Positions 48,288-57,264 of a DNA stretch of 64,000 nucleotides are shown piece by piece. The stretch comes from Streptomyces niger (lineage in GTDB: Bacteria > Actinomycetota > Actinomycetes > Streptomycetales > Streptomycetaceae): positions 1 through 64,000 of the forward strand of contig NZ_JOFQ01000018.1 in NCBI RefSeq assembly GCF_000718305.1. Reading direction: 5' to 3'. The notes under the pieces are model-generated. The model worked only from the letters and a program-made list of their open reading frames with translations, did no database searches and had not been told where the DNA came from. The first letter of the stretch is position 1. Each line of letters begins with the position of its first letter. Position numbers and translations under genes: made by a program.

Positions 48288-49886
48288 TCAGGCCAGCGCC
48301 ACCAGATCCGCGTAGTCCGGGCCCCACAGGTCCTCCACGCCGTCCGGCAGCAGGATGATCCGCTCCGGCTCCAGCGCGTCCACCGCGCCCTCGTCGTGGG
48401 TCACCAGGACCACCGCGCCCTCGTACGTGCGCAGCGCCCCGAGGATCTCCTCGCGGCTGGCCGGGTCGAGGTTGTTGGTGGGCTCGTCCAGGAGGAGGAC
48501 GTTGGCGGAGGAGACGACCAGCGTCGCGAGCGCGAGCCGGGTCTTCTCGCCGCCGGAGAGCACGCCGGCGGGCTTGTCCACGTCGTCGCCGGAGAACAGG
48601 AAGGAGCCCAGGGTCTTGCGGACCTGCACCAGGTCCAGGTCCGGGGCCGCCGAGCGCATGTTCTCCAGGACCGTGCGGTCCGGGTCCAGCGTCTCGTGCT
48701 CCTGCGCGTAGTAGCCGAGCTTGAGGCCGTGCCCCTCGACGACCCGGCCGGTGTCGGGCTTCTCGGCGCCGGCCAGCAGGCGCAGCAGAGTCGTTTTGCC
48801 CGCACCGTTCAGGCCGAGGATGACCACCCGGGAGCCCTTGTCGATGGCCAGGTCGACGTCGGTGAAGATCTCCAGCGAGCCGTACGACTTCGACAGGCCC
48901 TCGGCCGTGAGCGGGGTCTTGCCGCACGGCGCGGGCTTCGGGAAGCGCAGCTTGGCGACCTTGTCGGACTGCCGCACCTCCTCCAGGCCGGCCAGCAGCT
49001 TCTCGGCGCGGCGGGCCATGTTCTGCGCGGCGACGGTCTTGGTCGCCTTCGCGCGCATCTTGTCGGCCTGCGTGTTCAGCGCGGCGGCCTTCTTCTCGGC
49101 GTTGGCGCGCTCGCGCTTGCGGCGCTTCTCGTCGGCCTCGCGCTGCTGCTGGTACAGCTTCCAGCCCATGTTGTAGATGTCGATCGTGGAGCGGTTGGCG
49201 TCCAGGTAGAACACCTTGTTGACCACGGTCTCGACGAGGTCCACGTCGTGGGAGATGACGATGAAGCCACCGCGGTAGGTCTTGAGATAGTCCCGCAGCC
49301 AGAGGATCGAGTCGGCGTCGAGATGGTTGGTCGGCTCGTCCAGGAGGAGCGTGTCGGAGTCCGAGAAGAGGATCCGGGCCAGCTCGACACGGCGGCGCTG
49401 ACCACCGGAGAGGGTGTGCAGCGGCTGGCCGAGGACGCGGTCCGGCAGGCCGAGGCTGGCGCAGATGGTCGCGGCCTCCGCCTCGGCGGCGTACCCGCCC
49501 TTGGTCAGGAACTCCGTCTCCAGGCGCTCGTACTTCTTCATCGCGCGCTCGCGGGTGGCGCCCTTGCCGTTGGACATCCGGTCCTCGTTCTCGCGCATCT
49601 TGCGCAGGACCTCGTCCAGGCCGCGGGCGGAGAGCACGCGGTCGCGGGCCAGCACGTCCAGGTCGCCGGTGCGCGGGTCCTGCGGCAGATAGCCGACCTC
49701 GCCGGACCGGGTGACCGTGCCCGACGCGGGGATGCCCTGGCCGGCCAGCACCTTGGTCAGGGTGGTCTTGCCCGCGCCGTTGCGGCCGACCAGGCCGATG
49801 CGGTCGCCCTTGGCGATACGGAAGGACGCGGACTCGATGAGGACTCGGGCGCCGGCGCGCAGCTCGAGGCCGGAGGCGGTGATCAC
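48288..49886 (-). CDS. ABC-F family ribosome-associated ATPase
   Basis: 532 residues from the GTG (VITASGLELRAGARVLIE) with GGAG upstream. Two ABC domains: Walker A GRNGAGKTT (about 32) and GLNGAGKTT (about 345); signatures LSGGQRRRVELA and LSGGEKTRLALA; Walker B TLLLDEPTNHLD and VLLLDEPTNNLD. Between them is a charged coiled linker (QQQREADEKRRKRERANAEKKAAAL, about 250-300). No membrane parts. ABC-F proteins act on the ribosome in translation or antibiotic protection; which subtype this is cannot be said. Confidence 0.92.
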   Translation of the reverse strand: MITASGLELRAGARVLIESASFRIAKGDRIGLVGRNGAGKTTLTKVLAGQGIPASGTVTRSGEVGYLPQDPRTGDLDVLARDRVLSARGLDEVLRKMRENEDRMSNGKGATRERAMKKYERLETEFLTKGGYAAEAEAATICASLGLPDRVLGQPLHTLSGGQRRRVELARILFSDSDTLLLDEPTNHLDADSILWLRDYLKTYRGGFIVISHDVDLVETVVNKVFYLDANRSTIDIYNMGWKLYQQQREADEKRRKRERANAEKKAAALNTQADKMRAKATKTVAAQNMARRAEKLLAGLEEVRQSDKVAKLRFPKPAPCGKTPLTAEGLSKSYGSLEIFTDVDLAIDKGSRVVILGLNGAGKTTLLRLLAGAEKPDTGRVVEGHGLKLGYYAQEHETLDPDRTVLENMRSAAPDLDLVQVRKTLGSFLFSGDDVDKPAGVLSGGEKTRLALATLVVSSANVLLLDEPTNNLDPASREEILGALRTYEGAVVLVTHDEGAVDALEPERIILLPDGVEDLWGPDYADLVALA

Positions 49887-50179
49887 GGAAAGACTCCAGG
49901 GCAGGGTGGACGGCGGGACGGACGGGCGGGAAAGCCGCAACGCGGCGCGCTCCGCGAGGAGCGCGGACGGGCCTGCGCCGTCTAATGCACAAGGAGAATT
50001 GCCATGGGGCCAGTCTAACGGTGGCGTGCAAGCAGTTTTCCCCGCCGGCGCCGGCGCCGCGGCGCGCTTGTCGCGGCGGCCTCAGGACAGGGCGTACGCC
50101 CAGGTCACACGGCGTTGTCAGACCTCACTGGCAGACTGATGTGAGTCAGGCCACACCGGCTCGCGAAGGGACCGAGACC

Positions 50180-50605
50180 ATGTCCGCCACGCCCTCTCCC
50201 TCGATCTGCCCGACCCTGCTCTACCGCGATCCGAAGGCCGCGATCGAGCTCCTGACGGCCGCCTTCGGCTTCACCCGCGGCGCGCTGTACGAGGACGAGT
50301 CCGGCACGGTGCTGCACGCCGAACTCTCCTACGGCAACGGCACGGTCATGCTCGGCGCGAAGGGCCGCGGCGGCGTCTTCGCCGAGGCGATGGGCGACGC
50401 CGGGCCGACCGGGGTCTACGTCGCCGTGCCCGACGTCGACGCCCATCACGCGCAGGCCGCGGCGGCCGGCGCGGAGATCCTCCTGCCGCCCACCGACCAG
50501 GACTACGGCTCACGCGACTACATGGCACGGGACAAGGAGGGCAACATCTGGAGCTTCGGCACGTACGCACCGACGACCACGGACGCCGACGGCGCGGACG
50601 CCTGA
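50180..50605 (+). CDS. VOC-superfamily (glyoxalase-like) protein
   Basis: 141 residues from the ATG preceded by GAAGGGA. Paired beta-alpha-beta-beta-beta modules: ICPTLLYRDPKAAIELLTAAFGFTR, ELSYGNGTVMLGA, then TGVYVAVPDVDAHHAQAAAAGAEILLPPTDQDYGSRDYMARDKEGNIWSFGTY. The final EGNIWSFG carries a likely metal ligand region, and RD-x-x-RD... is typical of PhnB-like VOC proteins. Could be a resistance or isomerase-like enzyme; specific reaction unknown. Single gene. Confidence 0.85.
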   Translation: MSATPSPSICPTLLYRDPKAAIELLTAAFGFTRGALYEDESGTVLHAELSYGNGTVMLGAKGRGGVFAEAMGDAGPTGVYVAVPDVDAHHAQAAAAGAEILLPPTDQDYGSRDYMARDKEGNIWSFGTYAPTTTDADGADA

Positions 50606-50660
50606 GCCCCGCCCGGCAGCGACCGGACGGGGTACGGGCGGGCGGCTGTCAGGCCGGCGG

Positions 50661-52298
50661 TCAGGCGCCGCCGGTGTGGACCTGGAACGCCGCGCGGCGG
50701 ACGGCCTTGGCGAGCGCCGGGTCCGGGTGCGCGGCGGCCAGCGCCACGAGGACCTGGACGGTGCGCGGGTGCCCGACCGCGCGCACCTCCTCCAGCAGGC
50801 GCGGCACGGAGCCCTGCACGGCGGAGTCCAGGTGGCGGACGAGCAGCCGGCTCTCGCCGTGGTCGGCGACGGCGGCCGCGGTGTCCACCCAGAGCCAGGT
50901 GGACTCCTCGCGGGTGAGCACGTCCGGCGCGGTCTCCGGGTCGCCCCCTTCGTGCTCCACCAGCCACAGCAGGGCGTAGGGCCGCAGCACCGGCTCGTCG
51001 GCCGCCGCCCGTACGGCCGGCTCGGCCGGTGCGCCGACCGTGCGCAGCGCCTCGAAGGCGAGCCCGCGCAGCAGGGCGTCCTCGCCGCGGGCGACCGCCA
51101 GCAGCTCCTCGACCGCGCTGCCGGCGGAGCGCGCGGCCAGCCATGCCCGGTACTCCGCCCGGGCGGGCCCCGGGGTGAGCCGCGCGCAGCCGCGCAGCAT
51201 CGCCTCGGCGGACTGCTCGATGTTGCCGGCGGGGCTCTGCGCGGCCACGCAGATCTGCTCCAGCTTGACCCAGACCGCCCAGCTGCCGAGCGGGGTGAGC
51301 CGGGCCTGCCGCTCGCCGGCCGGTTCGCCGCCGCGCAGCAGTGCGGCGGCGTCCCCGGCGCCGCGCGTACGGCCGCCGCTGCCGCCCGGTACGGCCAGCG
51401 CGCCGACGGCGGCCAGTGCGTCCAGCGCCCAGTCCAGCAGGGCGGCGGACGACGCCCCCGCGCCGTCGGCCGCAGCCCCCGGAGCCGGCCGCCCGTCCGC
51501 ATGATCAGTGGTCTGGCCACCGGCATCCGGGGCGGCGCCGCCGTCCGGTGCCGCGCTCAGGACCGCGGCGTCGTCCGGCTCCTCGGAGTCGGCACCCTGC
51601 CCGGCCGCCTCGACCGGCACCGGGCCGGCCACGGCGTCGGGGTCCGGCGCACCGCGGACCGCGCGCTCGTAGGGCACCTCGCAGCGCTCCGTGCGGAGTT
51701 CGGCGATCCGCTGGTCGAGGAGTTCCTGGAGGTCGGCGACCTGGACCGGGCCCGCCGAGAGGTAGAGCAGCGACAGCACCTGCGGCAGCGCCTCGATCAC
51801 CTCGGCGACCGCCCCCGGCCCGGCGTCGGCGGGCGCGGGGCGCGCCAGCGACCAGGCGTCGAAGAGCGCGACCCAGCCGCGCAGGGCGGCGGAGTCGTCA
51901 CGGTCCCAGGCGCGCAGCCGCCAGCCCGGCCGGGCCACGCCGCCGTGCAGTTCGATGAGGCCGGCGAGCCGGGCCCGGTCCCAGTCGGCCCGGACCTGCT
52001 GCGGCGTCAGGTCCAGCGCGTCGGCCGCCTGCTGGGCAGCGGCGTCCGGGAGCGAGCCGTCGGCGGCGGCGCGCGCGCCGGTGCCCTCGCCCCGCTCGCG
52101 GGCGGCCCAGCGGGCCACCCGGACGGCGTCCGCCAACGCGCCGCGTGCCATCCGGGCCAGCTCCCCCGGCGGCGGAGTGCCCTCGGGCGGCCGTGGCGCG
52201 GGCCTGGTGGTCCGCGTGCTCACCGCTCGGCGGGCGGCGGCGATCGGTTGTCTGGGGACGAGGCGGAGCCGGGAGTCGCGCGGAGTACGGGACGTCAC
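50661..52298 (-). CDS. Conserved actinobacterial protein with HEAT-like C-terminus
   Basis: 545 residues from the GTG at 52298 (a TTG 36 nt upstream is possible). N-terminal third includes a helical segment LDLTPQQVRADWDRARLAGLIELHGG that could be a winged helix. A long low-complexity region (about 205-275, Ala/Gly/Pro/Asp) follows. The C-terminal 180 residues are repetitive helices (VEELLAVARGEDALLRGLAFEALRTVGAPAEPAVRAAA; LVRHLDSAVQGSVPRLLEEVRAVGHPRTVQVLVALAAAHPD), HEAT-like. No enzymatic motif. I do not recognise a function. Confidence 0.7.
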   Translation of the reverse strand: MTSRTPRDSRLRLVPRQPIAAARRAVSTRTTRPAPRPPEGTPPPGELARMARGALADAVRVARWAARERGEGTGARAAADGSLPDAAAQQAADALDLTPQQVRADWDRARLAGLIELHGGVARPGWRLRAWDRDDSAALRGWVALFDAWSLARPAPADAGPGAVAEVIEALPQVLSLLYLSAGPVQVADLQELLDQRIAELRTERCEVPYERAVRGAPDPDAVAGPVPVEAAGQGADSEEPDDAAVLSAAPDGGAAPDAGGQTTDHADGRPAPGAAADGAGASSAALLDWALDALAAVGALAVPGGSGGRTRGAGDAAALLRGGEPAGERQARLTPLGSWAVWVKLEQICVAAQSPAGNIEQSAEAMLRGCARLTPGPARAEYRAWLAARSAGSAVEELLAVARGEDALLRGLAFEALRTVGAPAEPAVRAAADEPVLRPYALLWLVEHEGGDPETAPDVLTREESTWLWVDTAAAVADHGESRLLVRHLDSAVQGSVPRLLEEVRAVGHPRTVQVLVALAAAHPDPALAKAVRRAAFQVHTGGA

Positions 52299-52501
52299 AG
52301 GAGCAGTCTTGCTCTTGTGAGCCCGAAAACCCAATCGGGCGTCCGGTTGCGTTCATCGGAGGGGCTCCGCATGCCCGATCCGCCCGTGATCACCCCGTTC
52401 CCCGCGACACCCCGTGCCACTCCTCCGACTCTCCGTGCCACCCGCCGCGCGATCAGCCGGGCAGCAGCCCGTGGCCACCCCGGCCCCGGCTCCGCCGGCG
52501 C

Positions 52502-53722
52502 CTACATCAACGGCGTCAGAAACCGCCGCAGCGCCTCTTCGTAGCCCTCGGGACCGGCGTTCCACATGGCGCCGTGCGGGGCGTCCCTGACGGTGTGCAG
52601 GCTGACCAGGTCCGGGCGGGCGGCCGCCAGCCGGCGGGAGGCGGACCACGGCGCGACGGTGTCGCCGGGGCCGTGGAAGATCAGCGTGGGGACGGCGAGC
52701 AGCGCGGGGTCGCGCGCCTCGGCCAGCCGGTCGGAGTGCAGGCCCGTGCTGCCCTCCGCGGCCCGTACCGCCAGCGGCAGCACCGGCCGCGGCACCCGTC
52801 GGGCCGCCGCCAGCGCCCGTACCGTCGCGCGCCAGTCCAGTACCGGCGAGTCCAGCACCAGTCCGGCGATCCGGTCCCGCAGCGCGGAGTGTGCCGCGGC
52901 GTGCAGCGCCATCGTCGCGCCGGTGGACCAGCCGTGCAGGATCACCCGGCGCGCGCCGTACCGGAGGGCGTACCGGATCACCGCGTCCACGTCGCGCCAC
53001 TCGGCGTCCCCGAGGTGCCCGATGCCGTCGGCGGTGCGCGGGGCACCGAGGTCGTTGCGGTAGGCCGGGGCGAGCACGGGGAAGTGCTGGCGGTGCAGGA
53101 ACGGCATGACGACCATCGGGTGCTCCCGGGTCGTGCCGAGGCCGTGCACCGCGACGACCCACGTCTCCCGCTCGCCGGGCAGGAACCACGTCGGCAGCGC
53201 GCCCAGTTCGCCGGGCACGTCGACGTCGGCGCACTCCAGGCCGAGCGCGTCGGAGGGGTTGCCGACGTGCACCTGAGGGGTCAGCCACACGCGCGTGCCG
53301 CGCTCCAGGGTCCCGTGGGTGACCCGTTCCAGGCGCCGGACGACGGTATCGGCCTCGTGCGGTTCGTCGTCCAGCACGGGGCCGACGACGGCGTGGCAGC
53401 CACGGCCCGCCAGCCCGTACCGGCCCGGCCGCAGCGCGGACAGGCTGCGGGTGAGGGTGATCCGGTCGGCGGTGGTGGCGTGCACCGTCAGCCGCCCGTC
53501 GCCCGGCAACGGCCGGTCGGGGGCGGGCTTCAGGGCGACGTCGCTGGCGTACCGGCCGGCCGCGAGCGCGGCCGCACCGGTACCGATCACGGTGGTGGCG
53601 GCCGCTGCCGCCGCGGTACCCAGGCGCACCCTCCCCAGTCTGGGGAGGACCACCGCCCGTGGCCAGTGGGCCCGCGCGCCCGAGTGACGGACCGAGCCGG
53701 GCGCGACCGGGCCGCCGGGCAC
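52502..53722 (-). CDS. Alpha/beta hydrolase with N-terminal membrane anchor
   Basis: 406 residues (GTG start 20 nt after the aldolase stop; another GTG at 53653). A hydrophobic anchor (about 30-55, TAAAAAATTVIGTGAAALAAG) precedes a beta-rich N-terminal part and then the hydrolase core. HGLGTTREHPMVVMPFL, nucleophile elbow LHGWSTGATMAL (Gly-x-Ser-x-Gly), catalytic Asp in FHGPGDTVAP and His in DAPHGAMW are seen. Probably an esterase/acyltransferase of the extracytoplasmic face; substrate unknown. A palindrome CCTCCCCA-GTC-TGGGGAGG (53630-53648) lies in the coding region of the N-terminus, a dispersed Streptomyces repeat. Confidence 0.83.
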   Translation of the reverse strand: MPGGPVAPGSVRHSGARAHWPRAVVLPRLGRVRLGTAAAAAATTVIGTGAAALAAGRYASDVALKPAPDRPLPGDGRLTVHATTADRITLTRSLSALRPGRYGLAGRGCHAVVGPVLDDEPHEADTVVRRLERVTHGTLERGTRVWLTPQVHVGNPSDALGLECADVDVPGELGALPTWFLPGERETWVVAVHGLGTTREHPMVVMPFLHRQHFPVLAPAYRNDLGAPRTADGIGHLGDAEWRDVDAVIRYALRYGARRVILHGWSTGATMALHAAAHSALRDRIAGLVLDSPVLDWRATVRALAAARRVPRPVLPLAVRAAEGSTGLHSDRLAEARDPALLAVPTLIFHGPGDTVAPWSASRRLAAARPDLVSLHTVRDAPHGAMWNAGPEGYEEALRRFLTPLM

Positions 53723-53742
53723 GTCGATCCGGCTGCGCGGGG

Positions 53743-54414
53743 TCAGTTCCGCTGCCCGTATCCCTGCAGCCGTTCGGCCGCCTCGGCCAGCTGGGCAGCA
53801 GAGAGCAGGGACGGGGTGCGGCCGGGAACGGACGCGGCGGTCAGCCAGAGCCGGCACATCCATTCCAGCTGCGCCGCACGGTCGTAGGCCTGGTCCAGGG
53901 TGTCGCCGTAGGTGAGCGTCCCGTGGTTCTGCAGCAGCACTCCCGTGCGGTCGCGCAGCGCGTGCAGCATGTTGTCGGCCAACTCCTGGCTGCCGTACGT
54001 CGCATACGGGGCGACCCGGACGGTACCTCCGAGGGCCGCGGTCATGTAGTGCACCGGCGGGAGTTCCGGTACCAGTGTGGAGACCGCGGTGGCGTGCACC
54101 GCGTGGGTGTGGACGACAGCGGTGGCACCGGTGTGGCGGTACACCGCGAGGTGCATCGGCAACTCGCTCGTCGGCCTCAGCTCCCCGGCCACCTGCCGCC
54201 CGTCCGCCGGGTCCACGGCCACCAGGTCGTCCGGGCCCAGCCGGTCGTACGGGACGCCGGTGGGGGTGACGAGCACCAGCCCGCCGACGCGCATCGACAC
54301 ATTGCCCGACGTGCCGACCACCAGCCCGTCGGTCACCGTGCGCCGCGCGGCGGCCACCAGCGCGTCCCACGCCTCCGCCATCTCTCCCGCCGGTCCCGGC
54401 CCGCGATCCGTCAT
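53743..54414 (-). CDS. Class II aldolase/adducin family protein
   Basis: 223 residues. Zn2+-dependent aldolase fold (fuculose-1-phosphate aldolase or related). GTSGNVSMRVGGLVLVTPTGVPYDRL (phosphate-binding), PTSELPMHLAVYRHTGATAVVHTHAVHA (Glu general base and two zinc His) and LLQNHGTLTYGDTLDQAYDRAAQLEW (third zinc His). All metal ligands present. It probably cleaves or forms phosphorylated sugars or is a methylthioribulose dehydratase-like member. First gene of a pair with the hydrolase. Confidence 0.88.
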   Translation of the reverse strand: MTDRGPGPAGEMAEAWDALVAAARRTVTDGLVVGTSGNVSMRVGGLVLVTPTGVPYDRLGPDDLVAVDPADGRQVAGELRPTSELPMHLAVYRHTGATAVVHTHAVHATAVSTLVPELPPVHYMTAALGGTVRVAPYATYGSQELADNMLHALRDRTGVLLQNHGTLTYGDTLDQAYDRAAQLEWMCRLWLTAASVPGRTPSLLSAAQLAEAAERLQGYGQRN

Positions 54415-54524
54415 GCCGCCCCGCTCCCTCCTGGAACCCCCGCGCCGCGCACCGTACCGGGGGTACCCCGGGCAGCCGCCGCACTGTAAGGCGGATCATG
54501 CCCCGCCGGTATCCCCCAAACCGG

Positions 54525-54574
54525 GGCATCTCGGCTTTGGCCAGTGATTGGCCGGAGCCGATCCGGCATCTCGG
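54525..54574. promoter_or_regulatory. Dyad flanked by direct repeats between aldolase and lysozyme genes
   Basis: GGCATCTCGG occurs at 54525-54534 and 54565-54574 (exactly 40 bp apart). Between them is the dyad GGC-N3-GGCCA-N5-TGGCC-N3-GCC (54533-54559). It lies between divergent genes, 55-105 bp before the lysozyme ATG. Confidence 0.45.
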
Positions 54575-54630
54575 GATCTTCCCCTAGCCTCAGGATGATT
54601 TGTCATGCACGTCGCCATCCGGGGGGAATC

Positions 54631-55452
54631 ATGGCTCGTGACCGCAAACCCACCCCTAGCAGCTCCACCAGCGACCCGGCACCCAGCGACCCCGCACCCG
54701 GCGCACCGCGCCGGCGGCGCCGTCCGGCCTCCGTCGCCGCCGCAACCGCCCTCGCACTGGCCGCGCTGGCCGGCACGGCGCTGACCGAGCTCGCCGCGGC
54801 GAGCCCTTCGGCGGCGGCCGGCGTGCCGCACGGCCACGACGTCTCCTCGCACCAGAAGAACGTCAACTGGGCCAAGGCCCGCGCGAAGGGCGCGCGCTTC
54901 GTCTACGTCAAGGCCAGCGAGTCCACCGACTACACCAATCCCTACTTCGGCCAGCAGTACGACGGCGCCCGCGGGGCCGGCCTGCTGCGCGGCGCGTACC
55001 ACTTCGCGGTGCCCAACCAGTCCTCCGGCGCGGCGCAGGCCCGGTACTTCCTGCGCAACGGCGGCGGCTGGACGGCGGACGGCTGGACGCTGCCGCCGGC
55101 CCTGGACATCGAGCACAACCCGTACAGCAAGAAGCACAAGTGTTACGGCGTGAGCAAGAAGAAGATGGTCGCCTGGATCTGGGACTTCAGCGATGAGGTC
55201 AAGCGGCAGACCGGGCGCCGACCGGTGATCTACACGACCGCCCGCTGGTGGAACACCTGCACCGGCGGCAGCGGGGCCTTCGCGCAGAGCCACCCGCTGT
55301 GGCTGGCGTCCTGGCACGGCGAGCCGGGCGACCTGCCGAAGGGCTGGTCCTTCCTGAGCATCTGGCAGTACTCGAACAAAGGGGAGTTGCCGGGCGACCA
55401 GAACGCCTGGAACGGCTCCTACGGACAGCTCCGCAAGTTCGCCGGCGGCTAG
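54631..55452 (+). CDS. Secreted GH25 lysozyme
   Basis: 273 residues; RBS GGGGGGAA before the ATG. A long basic N-region with a Pro/Ser-rich head (RRRRRPASVA) and hydrophobic core TALALAALAGTALTELAAAS form the signal peptide (about 1-62). GH25 domain: GHDVSSHQKNVNWAKA, KASESTDYTNPYF, catalytic region PPALDIEHNP (Glu), then IYTTARWWNTCTG and WLASWHGEPGDLP, SIWQYSNKGELPG. It cleaves peptidoglycan; probably for cell-wall turnover or competition. Two cysteines could form one disulfide. Divergent from the aldolase pair; terminator follows. Confidence 0.93.
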   Translation: MARDRKPTPSSSTSDPAPSDPAPGAPRRRRRPASVAAATALALAALAGTALTELAAASPSAAAGVPHGHDVSSHQKNVNWAKARAKGARFVYVKASESTDYTNPYFGQQYDGARGAGLLRGAYHFAVPNQSSGAAQARYFLRNGGGWTADGWTLPPALDIEHNPYSKKHKCYGVSKKKMVAWIWDFSDEVKRQTGRRPVIYTTARWWNTCTGGSGAFAQSHPLWLASWHGEPGDLPKGWSFLSIWQYSNKGELPGDQNAWNGSYGQLRKFAGG

Positions 55453-55512
55453 GCCGAGCGGGGCCCCAAGCACCTCAAAGGCACCACGGAATGAACCCTG
55501 AGTGACAGGTGA

Positions 55513-55543
55513 GACGCCTCCGCACGAAAACGGCGGGGGCGTC
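55513..55543 (+). terminator. Terminator after the lysozyme gene
   Basis: GACGCCTCCGC / GCGGGGGCGTC stem (11 bp with one G-U), loop ACGAAAACG, 60 bp after the stop and just before the PHO box. Confidence 0.75.
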
Positions 55544-55561
55544 ACCACCAGGCCCGTTGTC

Positions 55562-55583
55562 GTTCATCTTCCGTTCACCCACC
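55562..55583 (+). promoter_or_regulatory. PHO box (PhoP operator) of the phosphate transporter
   Basis: Two adjacent 11-bp direct-repeat units, GTTCATCTTCC (55562-55572) and GTTCACCCACC (55573-55583), fit the Streptomyces PhoP consensus GTTCACC-N4. A weaker third piece, GTTCGCG, lies at 55596. It is 50-72 bp before the ATG, where PhoP can act on the promoter. Confidence 0.8.
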
Positions 55584-55633
55584 CTCCTTACGGTCGTTCG
55601 CGTCACTGACCATCGAACTGATTGCCTGGGTGA

Positions 55634-56899
55634 ATGGAACACATCACGCTTCTCATCGGGATCGTGATCGTCACGGCCTTGGTGTTCGACTTCACGAACG
55701 GCTTCCACGACACGGCCAACGCGATGGCCACCACCATCTCCACCGGGGCACTCAAGCCCAAGATCGCGGTGGCGATGTCGGCGGTGCTCAACCTCGTCGG
55801 CGCGTTCCTCTCCGTGGAGGTCGCCAAGACCATTTCCGGCGGCATCATCGACGAAGGCGCCGGCATCAGACCAGAGGTGATCTTCGCCGGCCTCGTCGGC
55901 GCCATCGTCTGGAACCTCCTGACCTGGCTCGCCGGTCTCCCCTCCAGCTCCTCGCACGCCCTCTTCGGCGGCCTCATCGGCGCGACCCTGGTGTCCGTCG
56001 GCACGAGCGGGGTCAACGCGGACGCCGTCGTCATGAAGGTCCTCATACCGGCCGTGGCCGCGCCGATCGTCGCGGGCATCGCCGCGACCGCCGCCACCCG
56101 GCTCACCTACCGGCTGGCCCGCCACCGCGCCGAGGAGGACACCGCCAAGGGTTACCGCGCGGGGCAGATCGCCTCGGCGGCCCTGGTCTCCCTCGCCCAC
56201 GGCACCAACGACGCCCAGAAGACGATGGGCGTCATCACCCTCGCCCTGATCACCGGCGGCGCGCTCGCCCCGCAGGCCGACCCGCCGATGTGAGTCATCG
56301 CCTCGGCCGGCCTCGCCATCGCCCTCGGCACGTACCTGGGCGGCTGGCGCATCATCCGGACGATGGGCAAGGGCATCACCGACATCCAGCCGCCGCAGGG
56401 CTTCGCCGCCCAGACCGGCGCGGCCGTCACCATCCTGGCCTCCTCGCACCTCGGCTTCGCGCTCTCCACCACCCAGGTCTGCTCCGGCGCCGTCATGGGC
56501 TCCGGCCTCGGCCGCAAGGGCGGCGTCGTGCGCTGGTCGACGGCCGGCCGCATGGTGATCGCCTGGGGCCTGACGCTGCCGGCCGCCGGGCTGGTCTCCG
56601 CGGGCGCGGCGTTCCTGGCCGGCCAGGGCGACTGGGGCATCACCACGGTCGCCGTGCTGGGCCTCGCCATCTGCGGCGCCATCTGGGCCGCCTCCCGCCG
56701 CAAGCCGGTGGACAGCAGCAACGTCAACGACGTGACACCCGTCGAGTCCGCCGAGCCGGCCGGTGTCGTCACCGCCGCGCTCCAGACGGTCTCCCCGCCG
56801 CCCGCGGGCACGACCACGACCGGAGCCGGCACCATCGACGGCATCCCGGCGCAGGCCGCGCCGCACTCCCCCACCCCCGCCACCACGGCCGTCCGCTGA
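55634..56899 (+). pseudogene. PiT-family low-affinity phosphate transporter with in-frame TGA
   Basis: The frame from the ATG at 55634 to 56899 would encode 421 residues of a PiT transporter. N-terminal half: DFTNGFHDTANAMATTISTGAL and SSSHALFGGLIGATLVSVG; second half: SLAHGTNDAQKTMGVI, and after the break GFAAQTGAAVTILASSHLGFALSTTQVCSGAVMGSG. Codon 220 (56291-56293) is TGA. The sequence on both sides (ADPPM - stop - VIASAGLAIALG) is in the same frame and well conserved, and homologues usually have Trp there (TGG), so one base change truncates it to 219 residues. A real nonsense mutation or a sequence error are both possible. The intact homologue corresponds to pitH1-like genes. Confidence 0.85.
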
Positions 56900-56930
56900 C
56901 CGCGGCCGCTCCCGTTAAGGAACCGACGCC

Positions 56931-57179
56931 ATGAACATCGACTGGGCTGCACTCGGCCAGGTCTTCGGCACCACGCTCGCGGTGACCGTCGGCATGGTGG
57001 GCCTGTTCACCCTGGGCATCGTGGGGACCTCCCGCAAGGCCGCGCAGGAGGGCGAGGCGGGCGGCACCGCGGTCGCCGGCAGCGGCTCCTCGGCCGCAAC
57101 CCGCGCCGGCGGATACGTCTGCTTCGCGCTCTGCCTCGCGGCCGTCGGCTACGGCATCTTCCTGATCGTCGCCGGCTGA
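56931..57179 (+). CDS. Small membrane protein downstream of the phosphate transporter
   Basis: 82 residues. Two hydrophobic helices (TLAVTVGMVGLFTLGIVGTS; GGYVCFALCLAAVGYGIFLIVAG) separated by a Gly/Ala/Ser-rich polar loop. RBS-like AAGGA before the ATG. It lies 31 bp after the transporter frame and is presumably co-transcribed. Function unknown; commonly found beside PiT genes in Streptomyces. Confidence 0.75.
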   Translation: MNIDWAALGQVFGTTLAVTVGMVGLFTLGIVGTSRKAAQEGEAGGTAVAGSGSSAATRAGGYVCFALCLAAVGYGIFLIVAG

Positions 57180-57217
57180 CCGGCGGGCGCGCCCGCGCCC
57201 GGACGCCCCGCACCACC

Positions 57218-57264
57218 CGAAGGCGCTCAGCCGCCGCGTTCCCCGCGGCCGCTGAGCGCCTTCG
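57218..57264. terminator. Hairpin overlapping the end of the binding-lipoprotein gene
   Basis: Perfect 14-bp stem CGAAGGCGCTCAGC / GCTGAGCGCCTTCG around 57218-57231 and 57251-57264, spanning the stop codon at 57227 and serving both converging genes. Confidence 0.75.

Noticed and set aside
53723..54529. Extended hydrolase frame through the aldolase gene
   Set aside because: Low-complexity Arg/Gly/Ala sequence opposite in frame to the clear class II aldolase; the hydrolase start is after the aldolase stop.
56291..56293. TGA read as selenocysteine in the phosphate transporter
   Set aside because: PiT proteins do not use selenocysteine, no SECIS-like structure was evident, and the expected residue is Trp, one base away from TGA.
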